Position numbers and translations under genes: made by a program. Shown here in pieces: positions 32,854 through 41,762 of a stretch of 64,000 nt of DNA. Source of the DNA: CAYJFQ01 sp964369955 (GTDB taxonomy: Bacteria; Bacillota_I; Bacilli_A; Erysipelotrichales; Erysipelotrichaceae); NCBI GenBank assembly GCA_964369955.1, contig CAYJFQ010000005.1, positions 24,317-88,316 of the forward strand, in the 5' to 3' direction. Each line of letters starts with the position of its first letter. Position 1 is the first letter of the stretch. The notes beneath the pieces are model-generated. The model was not told the DNA's origin. It saw only the letters and a list, made by a program, of their open reading frames with translations, and made no database searches.

Positions 32854-33502
32854 ATTGGTTAAATTGATTGAATGGTTTAGTTTTCGGTTGACAACTAAAG
32901 GTTAATAACTCTTTTGTGATTGGGTGATAGAATGATAGTTGGTAAGCATATAATGCAATACTTTGGCCAACTACTGCGTCTTTATTGTATTTTTGATCAC
33001 CCCATATTGGAGTTTTTTGGTTTGATAGTTGAACTCTTATTTGGTGAGGCCTACCAGTCTCAATTTCGACATCTAAGAGATTCAAACTATCTACAGTTTC
33101 AAGTAACTTATAGCTTAGGATTGCTAATTTTCCTTGTTTATCAACTTTTACAATATTTCTTTTTGAGTCTTTAAGCAATTTGTCAGAAAGCTTAGCTTCT
33201 GATTTAGGAGAACCTGATACTACGGCATAGTATTTTTTTGTGAACTTCTTTTCTCTAACTTGTTGGCTTAAGCGACTTGAAGATTTGGAAGTTTTTCCAA
33301 AGACCATTACACCTCCAACAGGACGATCTAACCGATGGATAAGTCCAAGATATGCTTGATTAGGTTTATTGTATTTTTCTACTAGATAAGCCTTTAAAAC
33401 ATCTAATAGATTATCATCTTTAGACTCATCAGGACAAGAAGGCATATTTACTGGTTTTTCAACTACTAAAAGATGATTGTCTTCAAATAAAATATTAATC
33501 AT
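32852..33502 (-). CDS. RluA-family pseudouridine synthase
   Basis: A 216-residue pseudouridine synthase lacking the N-terminal S4 domain of RluD. The catalytic aspartate is in GLIHRLDRPVGGVMVF; KKYYAVVSG and TGRPHQIRVQL follow in normal order. It resembles the short RluA/YqcB-like branch that modifies 23S rRNA or tRNA; the target base cannot be read. ATG overlaps the upstream methyltransferase stop by 8 nt, so the two RNA-modification genes form one operon. Confidence 0.9.
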   Translation of the reverse strand: MINILFEDNHLLVVEKPVNMPSCPDESKDDNLLDVLKAYLVEKYNKPNQAYLGLIHRLDRPVGGVMVFGKTSKSSSRLSQQVREKKFTKKYYAVVSGSPKSEAKLSDKLLKDSKRNIVKVDKQGKLAILSYKLLETVDSLNLLDVEIETGRPHQIRVQLSNQKTPIWGDQKYNKDAVVGQSIALYAYQLSFYHPITKELLTFSCQPKTKPFNQFNQ

Positions 33503-34364
33503 TAGTGATTATCCCATAGACACCACAAGGCAAATCAATGCCCTGTTTTAAAACAGGAATCAATAGTTCTCCAGTTTCTACTTTCTTTAAAGGACCATTA
33601 CTTACAACGTTTTCCTTTAAGAGATTTTTAATGACAGTGGAACTATAACCAGCTGAATAAGCGCTGATTAAAAAAAATATTGCGTCATCAGCTAATAGTT
33701 TACTAGCCTCAACTAAGAGATTATTTATTTGCTCCTCAAATTTCCATATTTCTTTATTTGGCCCTCTGCCAAAAGAGGGTGGATCCATAATTATTCCATG
33801 ATATTTATTTCCTCTTCTTTGTTCCTTAAGAATAAATTTTAGACAATCATCAACGATAAATCGAATTTTATGGTTATCTAGCTTTGATAGTCCTGCATTA
33901 TCTTTGGCCCATTGAACCATTCCTTTACTTGAGTCAACATGCACTACTTCATCAGCTCCTGCATAAGCAGCCATTAGAGTAGCGGCACCAGTGTAGGCAA
34001 ATAAATTTAAAACTTTAATTTCTTCTCTTGGATTTTCTTTGATTAATTTTTTAATGCTGTCCCAATTGCTTGCTTGTTCTGGAAATAAGCCTGTGTGTTT
34101 AAAACCAAGAGGTGCAACTTTAAAAGTTAATTCTTGGTAATTGATAGTCCATTCTTCAGGGAGTTTCTTTAGATACTTCCATTCCCCACCGCCAGCTGAT
34201 GAGCGTAAGTACTTAGCATCTACTGTTTCTTTGTGTTTTGGCATCGCCCAAATTGCTAGAGGGTCAGGTCTTTCAAGGGTGAATTCACCCCATTTTTCTA
34301 TCTTGTTTCCATCTCCGGTATAGAGGCAAGAATAGTCTTGCCAGTTAATTGCTTTTTTATTCAT
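33495..34364 (-). CDS. SAM-dependent rRNA methyltransferase, RlmI/RlmK-like
   Basis: A 289-residue class I methyltransferase with a short N-terminal beta region. SAM motif I is VLNLFAYTGAATLMAAYAGA, followed by VVHVDSSKGMVQWAKDN and the motif IV IIMDPPSFGRG, the signature of the RlmI/RlmK-type m5C/m7G enzymes. It lacks the PUA domain of RlmI, so the base is uncertain. It has no Shine-Dalgarno site; TATAAT ends 6 nt before the ATG, predicting a leaderless transcript. Its promoter overlaps that of hemolysin III on the other strand. Confidence 0.82.
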   Translation of the reverse strand: MNKKAINWQDYSCLYTGDGNKIEKWGEFTLERPDPLAIWAMPKHKETVDAKYLRSSAGGGEWKYLKKLPEEWTINYQELTFKVAPLGFKHTGLFPEQASNWDSIKKLIKENPREEIKVLNLFAYTGAATLMAAYAGADEVVHVDSSKGMVQWAKDNAGLSKLDNHKIRFIVDDCLKFILKEQRRGNKYHGIIMDPPSFGRGPNKEIWKFEEQINNLLVEASKLLADDAIFFLISAYSAGYSSTVIKNLLKENVVSNGPLKKVETGELLIPVLKQGIDLPCGVYGIITND

Positions 34365-34370
34365 AAATCT

Positions 34371-34399
34371 ATTATAAACGATTATTGTTATTTTGACAT
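34371..34399 (-). promoter_or_regulatory. Methyltransferase promoter, predicts leaderless start
   Basis: On the minus strand ATGTCA (34399-34394) and TATAAT (34376-34371) are 17 nt apart. The -10 ends 6 nt before the ATG at 34364. Confidence 0.65.
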
Positions 34400-34421
34400 T
34401 AAGGATTAAAAGTTATATTAT
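34393..34421 (+). promoter_or_regulatory. Hemolysin III promoter, predicts leaderless start
   Basis: TTGACA (34393-34398), 17-nt spacer, TATTAT (34416-34421). The -10 ends 7 nt before the ATG at 34429. Its -35 overlaps the opposing -35 by 5 bp. Confidence 0.65.
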
Positions 34422-34428
34422 TTATTTA

Positions 34429-35079
34429 ATGAAAAAGAAGAATATGAAGGAGATGATTAGGCTCTCTTTGGGTGAAGAAATTACTAATGCAATAACTCAC
34501 GGTGTAATGGCCGCTTTTATTTTGTTGATAATGCCTTTTGTTGCTGTGTTGTCATATTTACAAGGCGGGTGGATCCAAACCATTGGTGTTGGTATATTTT
34601 TGATTTCCTTGTTTTTAATGTTTATTACTAGTTGTTTATATCATAGTATGACTTATGATTCTGAGGAGAAGGTGGTATTAAGAATCTTAGATCATTGTAT
34701 GATTTATGTGGCGATTGCTGGGAGTTATACTCCTGTTGCCTTAAGTGTGATTGGTGGATGGCAGGGAATTGCGATCATTATTTTACAATGGGTAGCAGTA
34801 ACTGTGGGAATTTTGTATAAGTCAATTGCTCAACGCAGTATTCCGAAGTTATCGGTGACAATCTATCTGATCATGGGATGGTCAGTTATTTTCTTTATAC
34901 CGATATTAATTGCTCAAGCTAAGGCTTTATTTTTAGTGTTTTTGGTTGCTGGTGGTTTGTTTTATTCAATTGGAGCAGGTTTTTATATTAGCAAGAAAAA
35001 ATATACGCATTCGATTTGGCATTTCTTTATTATTTTTGGTGCTTTAAGTCATATGATTGCGATTTTATTTTTAATGTAA
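34429..35079 (+). CDS. Hemolysin III / PAQR-type membrane protein
   Basis: A 216-residue seven-helix protein of the HlyIII family. Conserved elements are EEITNAITHGV, SCLYHSM (Ser-x3-His), RILDHCMIYVAIAGSYTP (Asp/His) and the final HSIWHFFIIFGALSH (His-x3-His), the likely intramembrane zinc site. PAQR proteins are thought to be membrane hydrolases or regulators of lipid state; cytolysis is not certain. I place the start at ATG 34429; the upstream in-frame TTG at 34393 is the -35 box itself. No Shine-Dalgarno site. Confidence 0.88.
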   Translation: MKKKNMKEMIRLSLGEEITNAITHGVMAAFILLIMPFVAVLSYLQGGWIQTIGVGIFLISLFLMFITSCLYHSMTYDSEEKVVLRILDHCMIYVAIAGSYTPVALSVIGGWQGIAIIILQWVAVTVGILYKSIAQRSIPKLSVTIYLIMGWSVIFFIPILIAQAKALFLVFLVAGGLFYSIGAGFYISKKKYTHSIWHFFIIFGALSHMIAILFLM

Positions 35080-35094
35080 TAAAGGAGAAATATA

Positions 35095-35679
35095 ATGAAA
35101 AAAATTTTAGTGATTTTAAGTGTAGCGCTATTAGTTATCGGTTGTAGTGAAAGCGAAGTTCCAACCGTTGAGTTTCCTGATTATGATAATGAAGTAATTA
35201 ATTCTTTGAATGTTGCGGATTTATCTGATTATGAAAAGGTTGGGACTACTAGTGCATGGATTAAAGAGATTGATTTAGATACAGTTATGGAATTATATGA
35301 AGATGAAGCTGATTTTGTCTTATATGTTGGTTTTCCAGGATGTAATTATTGCCAACATTTAATCGAAGTATTAGAAGAAACAGCTAGAGAAGCTGAAGTG
35401 CCTTTCGCATATTGGCCAATTACTGTTGAAGATTATGACAATCCAGCTTACCAAGAGTTTATGACTTATAACGATAAATTTTTAGAAGTGGATTCTGAAA
35501 CTGATGAAAAGGTACTTTACATGCCTTATGTAACTGTTATTGATGAAGGTGAAATCATTTATAGTCAAATTGGTACAGTTTCAAGTCATAATGCTTATGA
35601 GCGTGATTTGAATGAAAATGAGGTTAAATTAATTAAAAACCGTATTTTCGATGCATTAACAACAATGTTTGAAGAATAG
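35095..35679 (+). CDS. Thioredoxin-like lipoprotein
   Basis: A 194-residue lipoprotein: signal peptide with lipobox VIGC (Cys17), then a thioredoxin-fold domain with the redox pair Cys83-x2-Cys86 (GFPGCNYC). The acidic, soluble part would lie outside the membrane. The active-site context differs from thioredoxin WCGPC and resembles bacteriocin-accessory/TlpA-like small thioredoxins. It could reduce or form disulfides in exported proteins. AAAGGAG precedes the ATG. It follows hemolysin III after 15 nt and precedes a nucleotidyltransferase; the functional link is unclear. Confidence 0.82.
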   Translation: MKKILVILSVALLVIGCSESEVPTVEFPDYDNEVINSLNVADLSDYEKVGTTSAWIKEIDLDTVMELYEDEADFVLYVGFPGCNYCQHLIEVLEETAREAEVPFAYWPITVEDYDNPAYQEFMTYNDKFLEVDSETDEKVLYMPYVTVIDEGEIIYSQIGTVSSHNAYERDLNENEVKLIKNRIFDALTTMFEE

Positions 35680-35694
35680 GGAGAAAAAATTAAA

Positions 35695-36606
35695 ATGAGA
35701 GAACCAGTTTTAGTAATTTTAGCAGCAGGAATGGGCTCACGTTATGGCGGACTAAAACAAATTGATGCAATTGGAGATAATGGTGAATCAATTATTGATT
35801 TTTCAATTTTCGATGCAATTAAAGCAGGATTTAAAAAAGTTTATTTAATTATCAAAGAAGAGCATCGCGATGTTTTTGAGAATAGTCTAGGAAAAAAGAT
35901 TCGTCCATTTATTGATGTTGAATATGTATATCAAGATTTGGATGTTTTACCAGCAGGATTTAAAAGGCCGCAAGAACGTGTTAAGCCTTGGGGAACTACT
36001 CATGCGCTATTAGCTTGTAAAGGCAAGGTTAATGGTCCTTTTGCGATTATTAATGCAGATGATTATTATGGGGCTCAATCATTTAAAATGATATATGAAT
36101 TCTTAAAAAATGAAGTTAGCAATAAAGCTTATGGAATAGTAGCATTTGAAATTGGAAAAACTGTTAGTGATAACGGCTCAGTTACTCGTGCTATTTGTAC
36201 ATCAGAAGATGATTATATGACGGATATTGTAGAAATTCAAAAAATCTTTAAAGATGGTGATAATATTTACTACGAAGAAAATGATAAGAAGATTAATTTA
36301 AAAGGTGATGAATCTACTAGTATGAATTACTGGGGATTTGATGAGAGTATCTTTGAGTTAGCTGAAGAGAATTTCACAGATTTTATGAGAAATGATTTTG
36401 CGGGAAATCCTTTAAAGTGCGAGTTGGTTATTCCTACTACAATTAGAGAGTTGCTAGCACAAGGGAAAATTAAAGTTAAAATGGGCACTTCAACTGAAAA
36501 TTGGTTTGGCGTCACTTACCAAGAAGATAAGCCTTCTGTAGTAAAAGCTCTAAAAGAAATGAAAGAAAATAATGTCTATCCAAAAGACTTATGGGAGGTA
36601 AAATAG
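35695..36606 (+). CDS. Sugar-phosphate nucleotidyltransferase family protein
   Basis: A 303-residue NTP-transferase fold. The nucleotide-binding signature is ILAAGMGSRYGGLKQID, and the metal aspartates lie in IINADDYYG. KPWGTTHALLACK corresponds to the sugar-binding region. It resembles glucose-1-phosphate nucleotidyltransferase-like proteins that lack the left-handed helix domain. The activated sugar is not known. GGGAGA precedes the ATG, and the stop overlaps the pepP GTG (TAGTG). Confidence 0.82.
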   Translation: MREPVLVILAAGMGSRYGGLKQIDAIGDNGESIIDFSIFDAIKAGFKKVYLIIKEEHRDVFENSLGKKIRPFIDVEYVYQDLDVLPAGFKRPQERVKPWGTTHALLACKGKVNGPFAIINADDYYGAQSFKMIYEFLKNEVSNKAYGIVAFEIGKTVSDNGSVTRAICTSEDDYMTDIVEIQKIFKDGDNIYYEENDKKINLKGDESTSMNYWGFDESIFELAEENFTDFMRNDFAGNPLKCELVIPTTIRELLAQGKIKVKMGTSTENWFGVTYQEDKPSVVKALKEMKENNVYPKDLWEVK

Positions 36607-37823
36607 TGAACTATCAATTAAGAAGAAACAATTTAATCAATACAATTAATGATAACAGCCTTATAGTTTTATTTTCTGGCGAAGAAGTATGTACTAATGC
36701 CGATGAGATTTATGATTTTCAATACAATAATAATTTCTATTATTTAACAGGAATTACTCAAAAAAATAGCGCACTTGTAATTAAGTGTTTAAATGGAGTT
36801 GTGAGTGAACAATTGTACTTATTAAAACATGATCCTGTTCGTGCTAAGTGGGATGGTGATGTTTTAAATCATCAAGTTGCTAGTGAATTAGCGATGATTT
36901 CAACTGTTAAGGAAATTGACATGTTAGAAAGAGATTTAAAGATGGCGGTTAAAACATCTAACATTGAAGATATCTATTTAGATTTAGAAAGTGTTAGAAG
37001 TGATTATTATCAAGGGATGCCATTTAGAAAATTTGTGAATAAGAATTACGCTGAATTAAGAATTCACAACGTTTTTAGAAACATTGCATTACTTAGAAGT
37101 GTTAAAGATGAACAAGAAATTGCAATGATTCGTCAAGCTATTGCGATTACTAAAGCTGGTTTAGACCAAGCGAAAGCTGGTTTAAGACCTGGTATGCATG
37201 AGTTTCAAGTCGAAGCATTATTTAATTATGGTTTAAATGTTCACGGATGCAATAAGACAGCTTTTAAAACAATAGCTGCTAGTGGTAAGAATGCGACTGT
37301 TTTACATTATGTAAGTAATGATGCAGTTATTCCAGAGGGTAGTTTAATGTTATTAGATTTAGGCGCTCGCTTTAAAGGATATCGTGCCGACATTACTCGT
37401 ACTTATCCGGTTAGCGGTAAGTTTGATGAACGTCAAAAATTATTATATTCAATTGTTTTAAATGGACAAAAAATTGTTATTGATGCAGTTAAGCCAGGAG
37501 TTACTTGTAATGGCCTAAATCAATTACTAAGAGATTATTATGTAAGCACTTTAACACAAGTTGGCTTAATTAAAACACCTGAAGAACTTAATGAATATTA
37601 TTGGCATGGGGTATCTCACAGTTTAGGTTTAGATACTCATGATGTTGGAATTTTGGGGGATCAACCTTTAGTTCCTGGAAATGTTATTACTGTTGAACCA
37701 GGTCTATATATTGGCGCTTGGGATATTGGGATTCGTATTGAAGATGATATCTTAGTTACAGATAATGGTTATGAGAATTTAAGTGCAGCGATTGCTAAAG
37801 AGATTGTAGACTTAGAGGTATAA
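36606..37823 (+). CDS. pepP: Xaa-Pro aminopeptidase
   Basis: Dimetal peptidase removing N-terminal residues before proline. The 405 residues have the AMP_N domain (about 1-130) and the pita-bread catalytic domain with ligands in LLDLGARFKGYRADITRTY (two Asp), GVSHSLGLDTHD (His), TVEPGLYI (Glu) and GIRIEDDILV (Glu). I choose the GTG at 36606, 7 nt after GGGAGGT, overlapping the upstream stop. Full length. The aldo/keto reductase follows 1 nt after the stop. Confidence 0.93.
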   Translation: MNYQLRRNNLINTINDNSLIVLFSGEEVCTNADEIYDFQYNNNFYYLTGITQKNSALVIKCLNGVVSEQLYLLKHDPVRAKWDGDVLNHQVASELAMISTVKEIDMLERDLKMAVKTSNIEDIYLDLESVRSDYYQGMPFRKFVNKNYAELRIHNVFRNIALLRSVKDEQEIAMIRQAIAITKAGLDQAKAGLRPGMHEFQVEALFNYGLNVHGCNKTAFKTIAASGKNATVLHYVSNDAVIPEGSLMLLDLGARFKGYRADITRTYPVSGKFDERQKLLYSIVLNGQKIVIDAVKPGVTCNGLNQLLRDYYVSTLTQVGLIKTPEELNEYYWHGVSHSLGLDTHDVGILGDQPLVPGNVITVEPGLYIGAWDIGIRIEDDILVTDNGYENLSAAIAKEIVDLEV

Positions 37824-37824
37824 A

Positions 37825-38811
37825 ATGTCTTTTAAAGTTAGTAGGTTAGGTTTTGGTGGCATCTCTATCCAAAATTTTAATCCCGCAGTTGCAAGAGAGA
37901 TTCTCATCAAAATGCAAGAAGATGAATGTTATATGATCGACAGTGCTAAGGGTTATACTGTTAGTGAGAGCTATTTTGGTGAAGCATTAAAAGAAATTAG
38001 AAATAATTTCTTTTTAGCTAGTAAAAGTATGGCTAGGAATTACCAGAGTATGAAAAATGATATCCTTGATAGTTTAGTTAAGTTTCAAACAAACTACTTA
38101 GATCTTTACCAAGTTCACAATTTAAATAGTCAAACAGAGCTAGATATTTTACTTAGTGAAGATGGAGCTTACAAAGCTCTGTTAGAGGCTAAAGAAAAGG
38201 GCCTTATTAAGCATATAGGAGTTACTAGTCATTCAATTGATTTTAGCAAAACACTTGTTGAGAGTGGTTTATTCGAGAGCATCATGTTGCCGTATAATTT
38301 AGTAGAAGAACAAGCAGAAGTTATTTTCAAGAGGGCGAAAGAGTTAAAGATGGTAACTATCGCAATGAAACCTCTATGTGGTGGTGTTTTACAAGATGTT
38401 GAGATAGCTTTAAGATTTTTTAATAAAAATGATTGTTGTGATATAGTTTTAGTAGGAATGGAAAGTGTGAAGCAATACAACACTAATCTCCAAGCATTAA
38501 AAGATAGATTTACAACAATTGACCAAGAGAGAACGTTAACGATCAAACAAGAACTTGGAAATAGTTTTTGTCGTCGTTGTGGATACTGCCTACCTTGTCC
38601 AGCAGGAATTAACATTCCTTTTCAGTGGTTAGTAGATGGATATTTAAATAGATACGATTTAAAAGAGTGGGCAAAACAAAGATATTATAGTCAAAACACT
38701 AGAGCCTCTAGTTGTGTAGGTTGTAAACAATGTGAATCTTTGTGTCCGTATGACTTGAATATATCAGAAAAGATGAATTCAATAGCAAAGGAATTTAATG
38801 ATGAGCTTTAA
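37825..38811 (+). CDS. Aldo/keto reductase with C-terminal 4Fe-4S ferredoxin domain
   Basis: A 328-residue protein joining an AKR TIM barrel (about 1-225) to a ferredoxin-like tail with eight cysteines: CRRCGYCLPCP and CVGCKQCESLCP. The barrel has RLGFGG, DSAKGY, DLYQVHN and HIGVTSHS, but the usual Tyr-Lys pair region is modified (SAKGYTVSESYFG, ASKSM). This fusion is common in anaerobes; the electron partner and substrate are unknown. AGAGGT precedes the ATG. It overlaps ktrB by 14 nt. Confidence 0.88.
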   Translation: MSFKVSRLGFGGISIQNFNPAVAREILIKMQEDECYMIDSAKGYTVSESYFGEALKEIRNNFFLASKSMARNYQSMKNDILDSLVKFQTNYLDLYQVHNLNSQTELDILLSEDGAYKALLEAKEKGLIKHIGVTSHSIDFSKTLVESGLFESIMLPYNLVEEQAEVIFKRAKELKMVTIAMKPLCGGVLQDVEIALRFFNKNDCCDIVLVGMESVKQYNTNLQALKDRFTTIDQERTLTIKQELGNSFCRRCGYCLPCPAGINIPFQWLVDGYLNRYDLKEWAKQRYYSQNTRASSCVGCKQCESLCPYDLNISEKMNSIAKEFNDEL

Positions 38812-40186
38812 AAAAAAATCAACTAAAATGTTAACTGCCCATCCAATGAGAACTATTTCAACAATGTTCTTGTTGTTGGCGTTTTCTGGAGCAATCTTAT
38901 TAAGTTTGCCTATCGCTAATAATGGTGAGGTTTTAAGTTTTGTCGACAACTTGTTTACGGCAACTAGTTCGGTATGTGTAACGGGTTTGGCCACAACTAT
39001 TGTTGTAGAGCAGTATAGTATATTTGGACAGTTAGTAATCTTGTTCTTAATTCAAGTTGGCGGTTTAGGGTTGATGACATTTTTTGCGTTTTTAATGATC
39101 GCATTAGGTCAGAAGTTAAGAATTGGTGAAAAAACTTTAATGCAAGAAGCTTTAAATAAGGATTCTTTAAAAGATATTACAGGGTTTATTTTAAAGGTTA
39201 TTAAGTACACTTTCTTTTTTGAGAGTGTAGGTTTTATTTTATTTAGTTTTGTCTTTGTTGGAGAGTTTGGAGTTGTGAAAGGGCTATATTATGCTTTATT
39301 CCATGCAATTTCTGCTTTTTGTAATGCTGGTTTAGATTTAGTTGGCGGAACTAGTTTTCTAGCTTACCAAACTAACATTCTGGTTAATGTAACTACGATG
39401 TTTTTAATTGTAGCTGGTGGCTTAGGCTTTGCAGTGTGGTGGGATTTATCAACTAATTATCGTCCAGTACTTTTTAATCCTAAAATGTATAAAAATGCTT
39501 ACCAACACTTAAGGGTTCATACTAAAATCGTTTTAAAAACAACAGCATTATTGCTAGTCATGGCTTTTGTGTTGTTTTTAGGGATTGAGTATAGCAATCT
39601 TAATTCGATTGGTAGTTTGAATTTTTTTGATAAAGCAATGGTATCTAGTTTCCAATCAGTTACCTTAAGAACAGCAGGTTTTTCAACTGTTGATTGCAGT
39701 TCATTAATGACTGCTACTAAGTTCTTTATGATTTTCTTTATGTTTATCGGAGGGAGTTCTGGGGGTACTGCTGGTGGAATAAAAACTACTACTGTTTATT
39801 TAATTTATAAGCTAATTGTCAATCAGTTTACCGGAAATCGTGATATTGTAGTTTATAACAAAACAATTGCTTATGAAATAATTCGAAAAGCTATTGTAGT
39901 TTTCTTTGTGGGGTTAGGTTTTCTATCTTTGGGTATCTTTAGCTTATTGATTGTTGAGCCATTCAGTTTAATGGAGTTAACTTTTGAGGTTTTCTCTGCA
40001 TTTGGGACCGTAGGACTATCATTAGGCATCACTCCTTATTTGACAACTGTAGGTAAAATCATTATTATTTTGTTGATGTATATTGGAAGAATTGGTTCTG
40101 TAACTTTGATATATACATTCTTAAAGAAAAGCACATCAAAGAAAGTAGAGGTACATTATCCACAAGCGAATATAATTGTTGGATAA
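38798..40186 (+). CDS. ktrB: Ktr/Trk potassium uptake membrane subunit
   Basis: A 462-residue K+ channel-like transporter of the TrkH/KtrB superfamily with four M1-P-M2 repeats. Selectivity-filter glycines are visible in TSSVCVTGLAT, SAFCNAGLDLVG, TLRTAGFSTVD and SAFGTVGLSLG. Length and lack of the N-terminal extension favour KtrB over TrkH. AAGG precedes the ATG. The RCK partner follows after 9 nt. Na+-dependent uptake and c-di-AMP control through the partner are family knowledge. Confidence 0.93.
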   Translation: MMSFKKKSTKMLTAHPMRTISTMFLLLAFSGAILLSLPIANNGEVLSFVDNLFTATSSVCVTGLATTIVVEQYSIFGQLVILFLIQVGGLGLMTFFAFLMIALGQKLRIGEKTLMQEALNKDSLKDITGFILKVIKYTFFFESVGFILFSFVFVGEFGVVKGLYYALFHAISAFCNAGLDLVGGTSFLAYQTNILVNVTTMFLIVAGGLGFAVWWDLSTNYRPVLFNPKMYKNAYQHLRVHTKIVLKTTALLLVMAFVLFLGIEYSNLNSIGSLNFFDKAMVSSFQSVTLRTAGFSTVDCSSLMTATKFFMIFFMFIGGSSGGTAGGIKTTTVYLIYKLIVNQFTGNRDIVVYNKTIAYEIIRKAIVVFFVGLGFLSLGIFSLLIVEPFSLMELTFEVFSAFGTVGLSLGITPYLTTVGKIIIILLMYIGRIGSVTLIYTFLKKSTSKKVEVHYPQANIIVG

Positions 40187-40195
40187 AAATTAATT

Positions 40196-40864
40196 ATGGC
40201 AAAAAAACTATATGCTGTCTTAGGTCTAGGAATTTTCGGCTCAACTGTTGCGAAAGTTCTTAGTGAATATGATTGTGATGTAATTGCGATTGATAAAGAT
40301 ATTGTCAATGTAGATCGAGTTAGTAAGTTCTGTGATCGAGCTATCCAAGCTGATTTTACAGACATCGAGCAATTAAAAGAATGCGGTATGGAAAATGTGG
40401 ATATCGCAGTTGTGGCAACCGGTGATCTCTTAGATCAAAGTGCTCTTGGTGTTATGAATTTAAAATCCTTAGGAGTAGAATATATCGTTGCAAAAGCGAG
40501 GAATAAAGTCTTCAAAGAGATTCTTGAAAAGGTTGGTGCAAATAAAATAGTTCGACCAGAAAAAGAGATGGGTGAAAAGGTTGCAAAGACTTTACTGTCT
40601 AAAAATTTGGTTGATTTTATTAGCATCGATGATAAATATAGCATTGTGGAGATTAAAGCAAATGAAAGTTGGGTTGGTAAATCTTTGAAGGAATTAAATA
40701 TGCGCTCTAAATACGGGATTAATATTATCGGATTGCGCAAAACTCAAGATGGCCCTTTAACATTATCGCCTGACGCGGATTATAGAATTGAAGATACTGA
40801 TATCTTTTTAGTTATTGCAGAAAAAGATAAGCTTGATGAGAATGAGTATCTTGGAAAGTTGTAG
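40196..40864 (+). CDS. ktrA: Ktr potassium uptake regulatory subunit (RCK)
   Basis: A 222-residue cytosolic ring protein gating KtrB. The N-terminal RCK_N domain binds ATP/ADP or NAD through GLGIFG (9-14), with the acidic end of beta-2 in IAIDKD; TrkA_C (about 140-220) ends with a typical DTDIFLVIAEKDKL. In Bacillota KtrA/C C-domains bind c-di-AMP. No clear Shine-Dalgarno sequence; coupling to ktrB is likely. Confidence 0.93.
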   Translation: MAKKLYAVLGLGIFGSTVAKVLSEYDCDVIAIDKDIVNVDRVSKFCDRAIQADFTDIEQLKECGMENVDIAVVATGDLLDQSALGVMNLKSLGVEYIVAKARNKVFKEILEKVGANKIVRPEKEMGEKVAKTLLSKNLVDFISIDDKYSIVEIKANESWVGKSLKELNMRSKYGINIIGLRKTQDGPLTLSPDADYRIEDTDIFLVIAEKDKLDENEYLGKL

Positions 40865-40870
40865 TGAGTA

Positions 40871-41713
40871 ATGAAAAAAATATTTATTGTATTAATTAGT
40901 TCTATTTTAGTTGGGTGTAGTACTGGTGAAATTCCAAGTGGATTTTATTTAGTCGAACAATCTAATGAGTATGATTTATATTTAATTGATTTAGAGTCTG
41001 GTAAAAGGTTGGCGGCTTTGGAGCCTAATACTTTTATGATTGAAATTGAAGAAGGAAAGAGTGTTCCTTCATTTACTTATCTTTCAATTGACCCAAGTCA
41101 AGGGAATATTGAGAATCAATTTGAGTTAGGATTTTTTAATGCTAAATTGAAAGAAACCGATATTACTGAGTTTGTTGAAGAGGATTCACAAAATCTTGAG
41201 GCAATTTTGATTCAAGTTGGCGCTGAAATATTTAACGGAAATGATAACAGTCTAGTTGCTAGTGTTATTAGTAATATTGGTCCTATTACTTATCAAAAAG
41301 TGGTTGGCAATGATTATTACTTCTATTTAGGTGCTAATTACTTAAGAGTTAATAAAGAATATGTTGTTGTATTAAAGGCTGAAGTTGTTGAAGATCCTAA
41401 TGAAAGCAATTTTGAGGATATATTGTTTGAAGAGATTGCCTATAACGCATTATTAAGTACTCAAAGAGAGTTAGTAGTTACTATAGATAATCACTATGTT
41501 GAACAGGTTTCGATTTCTAATGAAGGAATCTTGATTAGAGATTTTGAAGATACTAGGGATGTAGAGATTTTTGGTAAGAGTGTAAATATAGTGACTTTCT
41601 ACGATATGTTAGCCCCGTATCAGTCAATTAGTGTTTATATAGATATCAATACTTTAGATGTCTTAGGAATGACATATATGCTTGTAGAGACGGATGTTGA
41701 GGTTGTTGAATAA
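40871..41713 (+). CDS. Hypothetical lipoprotein
   Basis: A 280-residue lipoprotein with lipobox ILVGC (Cys16) after a short signal. The mature part is acidic with alternating beta-rich stretches and no domain that I recognise. Its N-terminus resembles that of the lipoprotein at 35095 only in the signal region. It follows ktrA by 6 nt and ends at a strong terminator, so it is probably the last gene of the 34429-41713 transcription block. Confidence 0.7.
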   Translation: MKKIFIVLISSILVGCSTGEIPSGFYLVEQSNEYDLYLIDLESGKRLAALEPNTFMIEIEEGKSVPSFTYLSIDPSQGNIENQFELGFFNAKLKETDITEFVEEDSQNLEAILIQVGAEIFNGNDNSLVASVISNIGPITYQKVVGNDYYFYLGANYLRVNKEYVVVLKAEVVEDPNESNFEDILFEEIAYNALLSTQRELVVTIDNHYVEQVSISNEGILIRDFEDTRDVEIFGKSVNIVTFYDMLAPYQSISVYIDINTLDVLGMTYMLVETDVEVVE

Positions 41714-41741
41714 AAAAGCAATGTTTGAGACATTGCTTTTT
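41714..41741. terminator. Bidirectional intrinsic terminator
   Basis: AAAAGCAATGT (41714-41724) pairs with ACATTGCTTTT (41730-41740) around a 5-nt loop; serves the lipoprotein gene and the converging DegV gene. Confidence 0.88.
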
Positions 41742-41762
41742 CTTTATTACTTGTATTATCTT

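Noticed and set aside
34393..34428. TTG start extending hemolysin III by 12 residues
   Set aside because: The TTG is the first triplet of the TTGACA -35 box and has no ribosome site; the extension is not family-like.
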